DNA of 64,000 nucleotides from Vagococcus martis (GCF_002026305.1 NZ_MVAB01000001.1:1594001-1658000), one strand, 5' to 3'. Shown: positions 8,299-16,655, counted from the stretch's first letter. A program made the numbers and translations. Notes: a model not told the origin generated them from the sequence alone.

Positions 8299-9054
8299 AT
8301 GCAACGTTATTTTTTGCCATATGATTATGACGAACAAGCAACGTTTGAATTAAGAGACAGCGATTTTCATCATGCGAGAAATGTGATGCGTATGACAGTA
8401 GATGATGAATGCTTTTTAGTCTTTCAAAACCAAGTGGCCATTAAAGCAAGCATTGTGTCCATAGAAGAGTCTGCGATTATATTTAGTGAAGTCTCAAAAG
8501 AAGAGATGCAAAAAGAGATGCCAGTCAATGTGACGATCGCTTGTGGGTATACTAAAGGCGATAAACTAGAATTAGTCGCACAAAAAGGCACAGAGCTTGG
8601 CATGCATGAATTGATTGGTTTTCCTTCAAAAACGTCTGTCGTCAAATGGGATGAGAAAAAACGAGTTAAGAAAACGCAACGATTGGAAAAAATCGTAAAA
8701 GAGGCATCTGAACAATCTCACAGGCAAGTTGTACCCAATATCCAACTATATAGTTCTTTTAAAGAATTATTAGAAAAAGCAAAGGACTTCACGTATTGTT
8801 TAGTGGCTTATGAAGAGTCTAGTAAGCAAGGTGAGAAAAGCCAGTTTGTTACCACGTTATCAGCTTGTAAACCTGGTGAGTCTTTACTCATTATTTTTGG
8901 TCCAGAAGGTGGTTTAACACCAGATGAGATTAAGGTATTAGAAGAGTATGACGTGAAAAGTTGTGCGTTAGGGCCACGTATTTTACGAGCTGAAACAGCA
9001 CCACTTTACGCGTTATCAGCTACGAGTTATCAATGGGAATTATGTGGAAAATAA
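8299..9054 (+). CDS. rsmE: 16S rRNA m3U1498 methyltransferase
   Basis: SPOUT-family enzyme that methylates N3 of U1498 in 16S rRNA. At 251 residues it has the N-terminal PUA-like domain (FHHARNVMRM) and the C-terminal knotted SPOUT domain with GPEGGLTPDEI near residue 200 and LGPRILRAETA near 225, the SAM-binding and dimer motifs. It starts 2 bp after prmA with the ribosome site TTGGAGG inside the prmA end, so translation is probably coupled. Confidence 0.97.
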   Translation: MQRYFLPYDYDEQATFELRDSDFHHARNVMRMTVDDECFLVFQNQVAIKASIVSIEESAIIFSEVSKEEMQKEMPVNVTIACGYTKGDKLELVAQKGTELGMHELIGFPSKTSVVKWDEKKRVKKTQRLEKIVKEASEQSHRQVVPNIQLYSSFKELLEKAKDFTYCLVAYEESSKQGEKSQFVTTLSACKPGESLLIIFGPEGGLTPDEIKVLEEYDVKSCALGPRILRAETAPLYALSATSYQWELCGK

Positions 9055-9077
9055 ACAAATAAAAAAATCACGATAAA

Positions 9078-9107
9078 TTGAAAATAATGAATTAAGTACG
9101 TTATAAT
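9078..9107 (+). promoter_or_regulatory. Promoter upstream of rel
   Basis: TTGAAA (9078-9083) and a perfect TATAAT (9102-9107) with an 18-base spacer lie in the rsmE-rel gap. Transcription would start near 9114 and run at once into the hairpin at 9128-9155. Confidence 0.6.
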
Positions 9108-9127
9108 AAGAGTAATAGAATTAAGTT

Positions 9128-9155
9128 AAAAAGTACTATTGTGGTACTTTTTTTT
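9128..9155 (+). terminator. Terminator-like hairpin in the rel leader
   Basis: AAAAAGTACTA pairs with GGTACTTTTT (with one U-G pair) around a 3-nt loop and is followed by T residues. Lying about 15 nt after the predicted start and before the AAGGAGGGG ribosome site of rel, it could terminate rsmE transcription, attenuate rel, or both. The stem is AT-rich apart from GTAC, so its strength is uncertain. Confidence 0.5.
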
Positions 9156-9172
9156 CATAAGGAGGGGAAAAC

Positions 9173-11389
9173 ATGCCAAAAGAAAAAGATTTGACCGCTG
9201 AAGAAGTAATAAAAATGGTATCGACTTATATGAACCCTCAGCATGTTGCATTTGTTGAAAAAGCAAGTGATTACGCAAAAGAAGCGCATAAAGAACAATT
9301 TAGAAAATCAGGGGAGCCATACATTATTCATCCCATCCAAGTAGCAGGGATTTTGGCTGAATTAAACATGGATCCTCATACTGTTGCCACAGGTTTTCTA
9401 CATGATGTGGTGGAAGACACAGATGTTACCTTAGAAGACTTGGAAAAAGAATTTGGTCCAGACGTTGCCATGCTAGTAGATGGTGTGACAAAACTTGGGA
9501 AAATTAAATACAAATCACATGAAGAACAACTCGCTGAAAATCATCGTAAAATGCTTTTAGCCATGTCACAAGATTTACGTGTTATTATGGTAAAACTAGC
9601 AGACAGAGTTCATAATATGCGGACGCTAAATCATTTAAGAGAAGATAAACAACGACGCATTGCAAAAGAAACATTGGAAATCTATGCACCACTCGCTCAT
9701 CGTTTGGGGATTAGTTTGATTAAATGGGAGCTTGAAGATAGATCACTTCATTATTTGAATCCTCGTCAGTATTATCGTATCGTTCATCTGATGAAATCAA
9801 AACGTGGTGAACGTGAACAATATGTGGCTCAAGCAGTCGAAGAAATCAGAGAAGCGACAGAAGAGTTAGGTATTTATGGCGAGATTTATGGTCGACCAAA
9901 ACACATTTATTCGATTTATTGTAAAATGCATGACAAGAAAAAAGAATTCTCTGAAATCTATGATTTATTAGCCATTCGTGTGATTGTTGATTCAATCAAA
10001 GATTGTTACGCAGTTCTTGGGGCGATTCATACTAAGTGGAAGCCACTTCCAGGTCGGTTTAAAGATTATATCGCTGTTCCTAAAACAAATATGTATCAGT
10101 CGTTACATACCACAATCATTGGACCAAATGGTAGTCCGATTGAAATTCAAATTAGAACCCATGAAATGCATCAAATTGCTGAGTTTGGGGTGGCAGCTCA
10201 CTGGGCATATAAAGAAGGAAAAACAGACCAACAGACGGATAAAAATGCCAATCAGATTAGTTTATTACGTGAAATTATTGAATTACAAGATGAAAACTAT
10301 GACGCCTCTGAATTTATGGATAATGTAAAAGGTGAAATCTTTAGTGATAAAGTGTACGTGTTCACACCAAAAGGAGACGTAACGGAATTACCAAAAGGCT
10401 CAGGGCCGCTTGATTTTGCTTATAATATCCATACTGAAGTGGGAAATAAAACCACTGGAGCAAAAGTAAATGGCAAGATGGTCCCCCTTGATTATAAATT
10501 AAAAAATGGGGATATCATTGAGGTTTTAACTTCTCAAAATTCATTTGGACCTAGTCAAGACTGGGTGAATATGGTGGTGACAAGTAAAGCCAGAAATAAA
10601 ATCAAACGCTTCTTCAAAATTCGTGATAGAGAAGAAAACATTGATAAAGGAAAACATCAACTTGAAAAAATGTTTGAAGACAATGATTTTGTCGCCAAAG
10701 ATTTTTTAACAAAAGAAAAAGTGGATGATGCATTAGAAAAATTTGCATTCCAGCAATTAGATGATTTGTATGCAGCTGTTGGTTTTGGTGAAATCACTGC
10801 GCAAGTTGTGTTTAATCGTCTGACTGAAAAAGAGCGAAAAGAACGTGGTATCAAGAAACAACAAGAAGAAAATGAAGAATTAATTAAGCAATCAGCTCAG
10901 AAAAAAGAAGCCAATCGAATGAAAATTCGCCATGAAGGTGGAATTGTCATTCAAGGAGCAGATAATCTATTAGTGCGAATCAGTCGCTGTTGTAATCCTG
11001 TACCTGGTGATGAAATTGTTGGCTACATTACGAAAGGTCGTGGTGTGTCGATCCATCGTAAGGATTGTCCGAATATGAACAGCTCACCTGAAGTAAAAGA
11101 GCGTCAAATAGAAGTAGAATGGGAAGATACAGCGGCAAATAGTGAACAAGAATACAATGCGGATTTAGAGATTTACGGCTACAATCGTTCTGGTTTATTA
11201 AATGATGTGTTACTCGTTGTTAATGCCAATACAAAAAAATTAATGAGTGTTGAAGCAAAAACAGCTAAAAATAAAATGGGCGTGATTCACTTGACTATTA
11301 GTATTCGAAATCTAGCTCACTTGGAACAAATTGTTGATAAGATAAAAAATATACCAGACGTTCATAGCGTGAAGCGAACAAAAGGGTAG
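9173..11389 (+). CDS. relA: Bifunctional (p)ppGpp synthetase/hydrolase Rel
   Basis: Makes (p)ppGpp from ATP and GDP/GTP on starved ribosomes and also degrades it. At 738 residues it has all domains: N-terminal HD hydrolase (HDVVEDTDV near residue 75, intact, so hydrolase-competent), the synthetase domain ([21 protein letters not shown] near 310), TGS ([24 protein letters not shown] near 395-420), a zinc-finger-like RCCNPVPGD region near 610 and a C-terminal ACT domain. The ATG follows AAGGAGGGG. It is followed after 11 bp by dtd, the usual Firmicute pair. This is the long-form Rel rather than a small alarmone synthetase. Confidence 0.98.
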   Translation: MPKEKDLTAEEVIKMVSTYMNPQHVAFVEKASDYAKEAHKEQFRKSGEPYIIHPIQVAGILAELNMDPHTVATGFLHDVVEDTDVTLEDLEKEFGPDVAMLVDGVTKLGKIKYKSHEEQLAENHRKMLLAMSQDLRVIMVKLADRVHNMRTLNHLREDKQRRIAKETLEIYAPLAHRLGISLIKWELEDRSLHYLNPRQYYRIVHLMKSKRGEREQYVAQAVEEIREATEELGIYGEIYGRPKHIYSIYCKMHDKKKEFSEIYDLLAIRVIVDSIKDCYAVLGAIHTKWKPLPGRFKDYIAVPKTNMYQSLHTTIIGPNGSPIEIQIRTHEMHQIAEFGVAAHWAYKEGKTDQQTDKNANQISLLREIIELQDENYDASEFMDNVKGEIFSDKVYVFTPKGDVTELPKGSGPLDFAYNIHTEVGNKTTGAKVNGKMVPLDYKLKNGDIIEVLTSQNSFGPSQDWVNMVVTSKARNKIKRFFKIRDREENIDKGKHQLEKMFEDNDFVAKDFLTKEKVDDALEKFAFQQLDDLYAAVGFGEITAQVVFNRLTEKERKERGIKKQQEENEELIKQSAQKKEANRMKIRHEGGIVIQGADNLLVRISRCCNPVPGDEIVGYITKGRGVSIHRKDCPNMNSSPEVKERQIEVEWEDTAANSEQEYNADLEIYGYNRSGLLNDVLLVVNANTKKLMSVEAKTAKNKMGVIHLTISIRNLAHLEQIVDKIKNIPDVHSVKRTKG

Positions 11390-11400
11390 GTGAGAATAGT

Positions 11401-11838
11401 ATGCGAGTAGTATTGCAACGTGTATCAGAAGCAAGTGTCTCAATAGATAACAAAAAAGTAGCAAGTATTGAAAAAGGATATGTGCTTTTAGTTGGTATGG
11501 CAGAAGAAGATACGAAAGAAGAAGCAGATTATCTGGCAAAAAAAATTAGTAAGCTACGCGTATTTGAAGATGAAGAAGGTAAGATGAACCTAGATATTCA
11601 TCAAATAGGTGGGAGTATTTTATCTATTTCTCAGTTTACTTTATTAGCTGATACAAAAAAGGGAAATCGTCCAAGTTTTGCTAAAGCTGGACGTCCTGAT
11701 ATGGCTAGTAAGTTATACGATTATTTCAACGAGCAGCTACGTCAAGAAGGCATAGAAGTAAAAGAGGGTGTCTTTGGAGCGGATATGTTAGTTGATATAA
11801 AAAATGATGGACCTGTTACTATTATTTATGACAAATAA
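11401..11838 (+). CDS. dtd: D-aminoacyl-tRNA deacylase
   Basis: Hydrolyses D-amino acids (and glycine from tRNA-Ala) off mischarged tRNAs. The 145-residue length is normal. The catalytic SQFTLLAD motif is near residue 78 and the C-terminal Gly-Pro motif NDGPVTII is present; both define the chiral-proofreading site. The start [13 protein letters not shown] is the conserved N-terminus. It is cotranscribed with rel (11 bp gap, GGTGAG site) and ends at a strong hairpin. Confidence 0.97.
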   Translation: MRVVLQRVSEASVSIDNKKVASIEKGYVLLVGMAEEDTKEEADYLAKKISKLRVFEDEEGKMNLDIHQIGGSILSISQFTLLADTKKGNRPSFAKAGRPDMASKLYDYFNEQLRQEGIEVKEGVFGADMLVDIKNDGPVTIIYDK

Positions 11839-11882
11839 AAAAGATATCAGACGGCTATTAATAGTCGTTTGATATCTTTTTA
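11838..11882 (+). terminator. Terminator after rel-dtd
   Basis: AAAAGATATCA and TGATATCTTTT form a long stem with an inner GACGGCTATTAATAGTCGTT arm, followed by T residues, directly after the dtd stop. Confidence 0.85.
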
Positions 11883-11984
11883 TTGTAGATTGAAAAAAAT
11901 GATAAATAAATGACTTTTTTTCTTTCTTTTTGTGAATAATTATGATTTAATAGTAAAAATGGTTAAAAGAAGGAGAGATTGTTC

Positions 11985-13169
11985 GTGTCTAAGTATCAAC
12001 GAAAAGTTTTAGTATCAACAGCAGCAGGTATCGGTTTAGAGAACATGGATATCATGTTTTTAGCATTCTCATTATCATCTATTATTTCATCACTACAGGT
12101 TACAAGTGCTCAAGCGGGATTTATTTCCACTATTACTAATTTGGGCATGTTGGCAGGTGGTATTTTTTTTGGTCTTTTAGCCGATAAGATAGGACGAGTC
12201 AAAGTATTTGCATATACAGTTATTACCTTTTCTATTGCGTCATTATTAATGTTTTTTGCATCGAATATTTACCTAGTTTATTTATTTCGTTTTATAGCTG
12301 GAATTGGAGCCGGTGGTGAGTATGGAGCTTGTATGTCACTTGTCTCAGAAACATTTTCAAAGAAAAACTTAGCAAGAGCAACGTCGGTTGTTGCGATTGG
12401 TGGACAAGTAGGAGCAATTGTTGCGGCAGTTTTGGCTTCATTGATTATTCCAGTGTTAGGTTGGAAAATGCTGTATGTCATTGGAGTACTACCAATATTT
12501 TTCGTTTTATTTATTAGACGAGGTTTAGAAGAACCTGACAGTTTTAAAGAACGTCAGGAAAGTGGTGAAAAGCCAAAATTATCTTTATTATTTAAAGATG
12601 GCCAAACGACTTGGCAAACAGTTGGATTAACTCTGATGGTAACCGTTCAAATTGCGGGATATTTCGGGTTGATGAATTGGTTACCATCAATTATGCAGAA
12701 GCAACTAGGACTTTCTGTTTCTGGATCGTCATTGTGGATGATTAGTACCATATTTGGAATGAGTTTAGGGATGTTAACATTTGGAACGGTGATGGATAAA
12801 CTTGGTCCGAAATTATCATTTGCTGTATTTTTAATTTTTTCATCTCTATCAGTTTACTTGATTGTTTTAGCTAAAGGTCAGTGGAGTTTACTCTTTTCAA
12901 CAATGTTAGTAGGATACTTCATTAACGGTATGTACGGCGGTTACGGTGCAATCATCAGTTCACTTTATCCAACAGAAATTCGGGCGACAGCTAATAACGT
13001 CATCATGAATTTAGGAAGAGCTATTGGTGGGTTTTCATCAGTCGTGATAGGATTTTTAATGGATAATTACTCGTTAACAGCTGTTGTAGTTTGCCTATCA
13101 GCAATTTACTTAGTGAGCTTATGTATTATGTTGACGATACCAGGATTTAAGTTATACAAAGAAAGCTAG
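11985..13169 (+). CDS. MFS transporter, metabolite:H+ symporter type
   Basis: A major facilitator superfamily protein of about 394 residues with 12 predicted membrane helices. The loop 2-3 signature is GLLADKIGRVKVF near residue 68, and the central loop carries EEPDSFKERQE. The pattern RFIAGIGAGGEYGA in helix 4 fits the sugar/aromatic-acid:H+ symporter groups; the substrate cannot be told. I choose the GTG at 11985, 8 bases after AAGGAGAG; the TTG at 11979 is too close to that site. It is monocistronic, and the first copy of the small-RNA repeat follows. Confidence 0.85.
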   Translation: MSKYQRKVLVSTAAGIGLENMDIMFLAFSLSSIISSLQVTSAQAGFISTITNLGMLAGGIFFGLLADKIGRVKVFAYTVITFSIASLLMFFASNIYLVYLFRFIAGIGAGGEYGACMSLVSETFSKKNLARATSVVAIGGQVGAIVAAVLASLIIPVLGWKMLYVIGVLPIFFVLFIRRGLEEPDSFKERQESGEKPKLSLLFKDGQTTWQTVGLTLMVTVQIAGYFGLMNWLPSIMQKQLGLSVSGSSLWMISTIFGMSLGMLTFGTVMDKLGPKLSFAVFLIFSSLSVYLIVLAKGQWSLLFSTMLVGYFINGMYGGYGAIISSLYPTEIRATANNVIMNLGRAIGGFSSVVIGFLMDNYSLTAVVVCLSAIYLVSLCIMLTIPGFKLYKES

Positions 13170-13190
13170 GAAAGATATTTGAAAATTATC

Positions 13191-13210
13191 TTTATATTTT
13201 CTTAAGCAAA
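13191..13210 (+). promoter_or_regulatory. Degenerate upstream palindrome of sRNA copy 1
   Basis: The diverged version of the 20-bp inverted repeat found before copies 2-4: the central TTTCTT and the right arm AAGcAAA are kept, the left arm is TTTATAT. Its end is 50 bases before the copy's TATTAT, the same distance as in the other copies. Confidence 0.45.
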
Positions 13211-13272
13211 AGTTTAGATAAATTAATAAAAAAAAGCATGATTTTGTCATGGGTTGAGACTATTATATAAAC

Positions 13273-13374
13273 ATACCAACGAAACAACCCTAACAAACTT
13301 TTTCATTTTATTTACTCCTCCAAAGTAAATAAACAACTCCTTTTTGCTACTAGAGAAATCTAGTGGCTTTTTTA
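13273..13374 (+). ncRNA. Small RNA of a four-copy family, copy 1
   Basis: About 100 nt without a coding frame. After a TATTAT -10 (13261-13266) comes a CA-rich unstructured 5' part, a hairpin TTTACT/AGTAAA whose loop is CCTCCAA (complementary to the Shine-Dalgarno core), a linker with ACTCCTTTTT, and a terminator (GCTACTAGA/TCTAGTGGC, T run). This copy differs most from the others upstream of the -10, but the transcribed part is nearly identical. It ends convergent with the DUF3995 gene. I infer a trans-acting sRNA that pairs with ribosome binding sites; the start is estimated from the -10. Confidence 0.7.
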
Positions 13375-13803
13375 TTTTAAAATAGTTAATTGAACAATCA
13401 ATGAAATAAGTAGATACACACATATTGGGATATAAATCATATTATCCATTTTTGCAAAGGTCGTATCTTTTTCACGTTTGAATAAGCCCAAACAGTTAAA
13501 TTCACCAATGATTCGAGCAGTAAAAACAAAACAAGCTAGTGTTAGTAAAATAGAGACAAATTTTTGATTGCCAATCTGATAATGATAAATAATCTCTAAA
13601 AAAGCTAATATGAAAAAGGCTGTAGCAACTAGAGAACACATAAATGATCCAGGTGTTTGATTAAAAAAATGTGGTTTGAGATTATACTTATATTCTGGAA
13701 GAACATACTCTCCAAAAAGATTCCCACCAAACGCCCAATACACATGTAAGAGACCTATACTAATAAGTAACACGACAGACAACCAGAAAAAAACAAATGA
13801 CAT
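13372..13803 (-). CDS. DUF3995 family membrane protein
   Basis: About 143 residues with four predicted membrane helices; the first is followed by LLHVYWAFGG, the conserved feature of DUF3995 proteins. Function unknown in the family. The frame can be extended to a TTG at 13821, but the purine-rich GAGAGGATG before the ATG at 13803 supports the shorter form. It lies between copies 1 and 2 of the sRNA family, transcribed against copy 1 and away from copy 2, and its stop codon lies in the T run of copy 1's terminator. Confidence 0.75.
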   Translation of the reverse strand: MSFVFFWLSVVLLISIGLLHVYWAFGGNLFGEYVLPEYKYNLKPHFFNQTPGSFMCSLVATAFFILAFLEIIYHYQIGNQKFVSILLTLACFVFTARIIGEFNCLGLFKREKDTTFAKMDNMIYIPICVYLLISLIVQLTILK

Positions 13804-13904
13804 ACCCCAACATCCTCTCAAATTAGTTAGTTCATTTTTGTAGGTTAAGTATACTCTTGTCTTTTCAGGTTGAAAAGGATTAATAGAAACAGGAAAAAAG
13901 TATC

Positions 13905-13924
13905 TTTACTTTTTCTTAAGTAAA
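13905..13924 (+). promoter_or_regulatory. Upstream palindrome of sRNA copy 2
   Basis: TTTACTT and AAGTAAA, perfect 7-bp inverted arms around TTTCTT, end 49 bases before the TATTAT of copy 2. Identical elements precede copies 3 and 4 at the same distance, and no good -35 hexamer is visible, so this is a candidate activator site. Confidence 0.55.
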
Positions 13925-13985
13925 ACATCACAAAAATAATAAAAAAGGACATCGTTTTTTCATAAATAGAGGTTATTATATAGTC

Positions 13986-14087
13986 ATACCAACAAAATAA
14001 CCCTAACAAACTTTTTCATTTTATTTACTCCTCCAAAGTAAATAAACAACTCCTTTTTGCCACTAGTGAGAACTAGTGGCTTTTTTG
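13986..14087 (+). ncRNA. Small RNA of a four-copy family, copy 2
   Basis: Same layout as copy 1: TATTAT at 13974-13979, CA-rich 5' part, TTTACT/AGTAAA hairpin with a CCTCCAA loop, ACTCCTTTTT linker and terminator. The terminator stem is GCCACTAGT/ACTAGTGGC, whereas copies 1 and 3 have ..AGA/TCT..; the base pair next to the loop has changed on both sides, a compensatory change supporting the RNA structure. About 180 bp, including the upstream region from 13904, is almost identical to copies 3 and 4. Confidence 0.72.
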
Positions 14088-14151
14088 TGTTATGGCACTT
14101 TTTTCAAAAATTGAGATGAGATGAGTGAATAGAAGATAACTCCAACCTATC

Positions 14152-14171
14152 TTTACTTTTTCTTAAGTAAA
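14152..14171 (+). promoter_or_regulatory. Upstream palindrome of sRNA copy 3
   Basis: The same perfect TTTACTT-TTTCTT-AAGTAAA element, ending 49 bases before the TATTAT at 14221. Confidence 0.55.
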
Positions 14172-14232
14172 ACATCACAAAAATAATAAAAAAAGACATC
14201 ATTTTTTCATAAATAGAGGTTATTATATAGTC

Positions 14233-14334
14233 ATACCAACAAAACAACCCTAACAAAACTTTTTCATTTTATTTACTCCTCCAAAGTAAATAAACAACTC
14301 CTTTTTGCCACTAGAGAGATCTAGTGGCTTTTTT
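14233..14334 (+). ncRNA. Small RNA of a four-copy family, copy 3
   Basis: Near-identical to copies 2 and 4, with one extra A in the CTAACAAAACT stretch. TATTAT is at 14221-14226; the CCTCCAA loop hairpin and ACTCCTTTTT linker are unchanged; the terminator stem is GCCACTAGA/TCTAGTGGC. It lies only about 150 bp after the end of copy 2 with no gene between them. It is followed by the damaged DUF6891 gene. Confidence 0.72.
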
Positions 14335-14590
14335 ATATTCTGTCATATCAAGTCTCCATATTTTTTATTATGGCATAATTATGAAAATAGAGTTGGTAAG
14401 AAACAAGAATAAAAGGAATTGATAAAGTGAAATATCACAAGAAATTTCTAATATCATTCAAAGTTTAAAACAAGCTGTACCTAAAACGGATAATTTTAAA
14501 CGACTACATCAAGTATTTGATCAATTAAACTCAGAAGTTCTCATTGCGATTGATTATGCAGGATTTGATACAAGTGAAGGTCACGAAGAC

Positions 14591-14917
14591 GTGGGCTCAG
14601 TTTTTAATGTGATGAAAGAATATGATATACCTAGAAAAGGCTATTGTTTTTTTCATCAACAAGATATAGAAAGATGCTTTGGAAAACCTGGAACGCTATA
14701 TTTAGCTTTTCATAGTATGACAGGAGATGAGGAGATTGCTATGGAAGTAGGACAACGTATCGTTGAATTATTAAGAGCCAACCATTTTGATGTTTATTGG
14801 GAAGAAACATTAGATAGAAAAATAGGTATAAAGAATTTTCATTTGGATAAGCAATATGACGAACAACTATCTAGTGTAGTAAGATCTTTGAGTGTGATTA
14901 CGAAAAGTCATCAGTAG
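14591..14917 (+). CDS. DUF6891-like protein, apparently damaged at the 5' end
   Basis: The listed start is the first standard codon (GTG 14591), giving 108 residues with RKGYCFFHQQDIERCF and KPGTLYLAFHSM, which resemble DUF6891 proteins. The same frame is open and protein-like from 14426 (encoding SEISQEISNIIQSLKQ... to AIDYAGFDTSEGHEDV), which looks like the missing N-terminus, but it has no ATG, GTG or TTG. A GTG at 14427 after AAAAGGAATT is one frame off and stops after 13 codons. A small indel near 14427 may have separated the start from the gene, or a non-standard start is used. It lies between sRNA copies 3 and 4. Confidence 0.5.
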   Translation: MGSVFNVMKEYDIPRKGYCFFHQQDIERCFGKPGTLYLAFHSMTGDEEIAMEVGQRIVELLRANHFDVYWEETLDRKIGIKNFHLDKQYDEQLSSVVRSLSVITKSHQ

Positions 14918-14935
14918 ATAAAATGATAGAAGACC

Positions 14936-14955
14936 TTTACTTTTTCTTAAGTAAA
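14936..14955 (+). promoter_or_regulatory. Upstream palindrome of sRNA copy 4
   Basis: The same perfect TTTACTT-TTTCTT-AAGTAAA element, 50 bases before the TATTAT at 15006-15011. It begins 18 bases after the DUF6891-like stop codon. Confidence 0.55.
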
Positions 14956-15017
14956 ACATCACAAAAAGAATAAAAAAAGACATCATTTTTTTCATAAATA
15001 GAGGTTATTATATAAGC

Positions 15018-15119
15018 ATACCAACAAAACAACCCTAACAAACTTTTTCATTTTATTTACTCCTCCAAAGTAAATAAACAACTCCTTTTTGCCACTAGTG
15101 AGAACTAGTGGCTTTTTTT
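15018..15119 (+). ncRNA. Small RNA of a four-copy family, copy 4
   Basis: TATTAT is at 15006-15011, followed by the same CA-rich leader, CCTCCAA-loop hairpin, ACTCCTTTTT linker and GCCACTAGT/ACTAGTGGC terminator with a T run as copy 2. An IS30-family element begins about 10 bp after the terminator, so the copy itself is intact. Confidence 0.72.
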
Positions 15120-15130
15120 ATTACGCCGAT

Positions 15131-16180
15131 TGTAAAATTAAGCTAGACAACTAAAAAATCATTTGTGATACACTCAAATTGTATTTCCAACCAAAGAAAA
15201 CAAGGAGAGTGATCACAAATGACCTATACACATCTTACTACAGACGAGCTAGTTTTGATAGAAGCTTATTACCATCAAAATAAAAAAGGAACATACGTTG
15301 CGAAACAATTGAAACGAGCAAAACAGACTATCTATAATGTTTACAAAGCTTTTGATGAGGGATTATCTGCACTAGATTACTATAAAAGATACAAAAATAA
15401 TAAAAAGAATTGTGGCAGGCGTCCTATTTCTTTATCTGATAATGAAACAGAATACATTCAAAAGAAGGTTGTTCAAGGATGGACTCCAGATGTCATTATT
15501 GGTCGTGCTGAGTTTCCTATCTCATGTTCTATCAGTACTCTTTATAGATTATTTAAGCAAGGACTGTTTGATTTGACCGCATTACCTATGAAAGGTAAAA
15601 GGAAAGCGAATGGTTATAAAGAAAAAAGAGGTAAACAAGCCTTTAAAAGAACCATCCATCAACGTAATAAGGACTATCAACTCTTTAATAATGAATTTGG
15701 TCACCTTGAAGGTGACACAATTGTTGGAAAAGATCATAAAAGTGCTGTTATCACACTCGTTGAAAGACTATCGAAAGTGATTATTACGTTAAAACCAATA
15801 GGCAGACGAGCAATAGATATCGAAAATAGTTTAAATAATTGGTTTAAAAAGTTTCCATGCCATCTATTTAAATCAATCACATTCGATTGTGGTAAAGAAT
15901 TTTCTAATTGGAAATCAATCAGCAATCTAAATGATATTGATATTTATTTTGCCGATCCAGGAACACCATCACAACGTGGCTTAAATGAAAACTCTAATGG
16001 GTTATTACGTAAAGATGGATTACCTAAACAAATGGATTTCAACAAAGTTGAGGAATCTTTTATCCAATCTATCGCTTCTAAAAGAAATAATATTCCTAGA
16101 AAATCATTAAACTATAAAACACCATTGGAAGTATTTTTGAGTTATGTAGACAACGATATTTTGTCTAGCTTAATTTGACA
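15131..16180 (+). mobile_element. IS30-family insertion sequence
   Basis: About 1050 bp with one transposase gene. The inverted repeats are TGTAAAATTAAGCTAGACAA (15131-15150) and TTGTCTAGCTTAATTTGACA (16161-16180), matching at 19 of 20 positions. The right repeat contains the transposase stop codon. No convincing 2-3 bp target duplication is visible, so the exact ends may be off by a base or two. It is inserted immediately downstream of sRNA copy 4. Confidence 0.9.
15219..16178 (+). CDS. IS30-family transposase
   Basis: A 319-residue DDE transposase, full length for the family. The N-terminal helix-turn-helix region (TDELVLIEAYYHQNKKGTYVAK) is followed by a second DNA-binding part with GRRPISLSDNE, and the catalytic domain shows the first D in HLEGDTIVGK, the second in TFDCGKEF and the E in RGLNENSNGLLR. 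The ATG follows CAAGGAGAG. No frameshift is seen, so the element may be active. Confidence 0.95.
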   Translation: MTYTHLTTDELVLIEAYYHQNKKGTYVAKQLKRAKQTIYNVYKAFDEGLSALDYYKRYKNNKKNCGRRPISLSDNETEYIQKKVVQGWTPDVIIGRAEFPISCSISTLYRLFKQGLFDLTALPMKGKRKANGYKEKRGKQAFKRTIHQRNKDYQLFNNEFGHLEGDTIVGKDHKSAVITLVERLSKVIITLKPIGRRAIDIENSLNNWFKKFPCHLFKSITFDCGKEFSNWKSISNLNDIDIYFADPGTPSQRGLNENSNGLLRKDGLPKQMDFNKVEESFIQSIASKRNNIPRKSLNYKTPLEVFLSYVDNDILSSLI

Positions 16181-16204
16181 AATGAAATTATCATAAATGA
16201 TCAA

Positions 16205-16552
16205 CTATACTGATGAAATCATCATATGAGGTTCTATGGAATATGGAAAAGGTAAGTTTAATGTGTTGTTTAGATGTTCTGTCACATAGTAGATTTGTTT
16301 ATCTAATGAAACAGCTAGTCCGAGTTCAAAGAAAGAAGTATGGTCCATGTATCCAGTGATAAAAACTAGAGAACTCTTTTTTATGGTATCAATTGTTTGC
16401 TCTAATGAAGAACACATACCAGTCATGACGCAAAAATCATTGAGAAAACCAAATGATGTTATTTCTTCTTTTTCGTAAAAAGAGGATAGAGCACGGCTTT
16501 CTATGATAGGATTAGTTGAAATTTGGTAGATATATTTTGCTGTAGTAGACAT
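16205..16552 (-). CDS. Nucleoside 2-deoxyribosyltransferase-like small protein
   Basis: A cytoplasmic protein of 115 residues. The segment SSLVFITGYMDHTSFFELGLAVSLDKQIYYVTE resembles the part of nucleoside 2-deoxyribosyltransferase-fold proteins in which a glutamate is followed by (G/L)-A-x-x-L-x-K; this is weak, motif-level resemblance, and enzyme activity is not claimed. The ATG follows AAAGGAG. The gene stops 25 bp from the IS30 element, so its C-terminus could in principle have been altered by the insertion, though the frame ends with a normal stop. Confidence 0.5.
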   Translation of the reverse strand: MSTTAKYIYQISTNPIIESRALSSFYEKEEITSFGFLNDFCVMTGMCSSLEQTIDTIKKSSLVFITGYMDHTSFFELGLAVSLDKQIYYVTEHLNNTLNLPFPYSIEPHMMISSV

Positions 16553-16614
16553 ATCTTTATCTCCTTTATCATTGTTTTAATTATCGTACTATTATATACA
16601 CTAGATATCAAATA

Positions 16615-16650
16615 AACCTCTAACAACTATCTTTGTTAGAGGTTTAAAGT
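16615..16650 (-). terminator. Terminator after trhO
   Basis: AAACCTCTAACAA pairs perfectly with TTGTTAGAGGTTT (13 bp), right after the trhO stop; the minus-strand T stretch is short (TTTATTT). Confidence 0.7.
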
Positions 16651-16655
16651 AACTA

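Noticed and set aside
9984-10328. A 114-codon frame inside rel
   Set aside because: It lies in another frame of a well-conserved gene with full-length domains; its product has no recognisable features.
13191-15119. sRNA units as MITEs or BOX-type mobile repeats
   Set aside because: They have no terminal inverted repeats or target duplications, lie in the same orientation at one locus, and each carries a promoter and terminator; a mobile origin cannot be excluded but is not supported.
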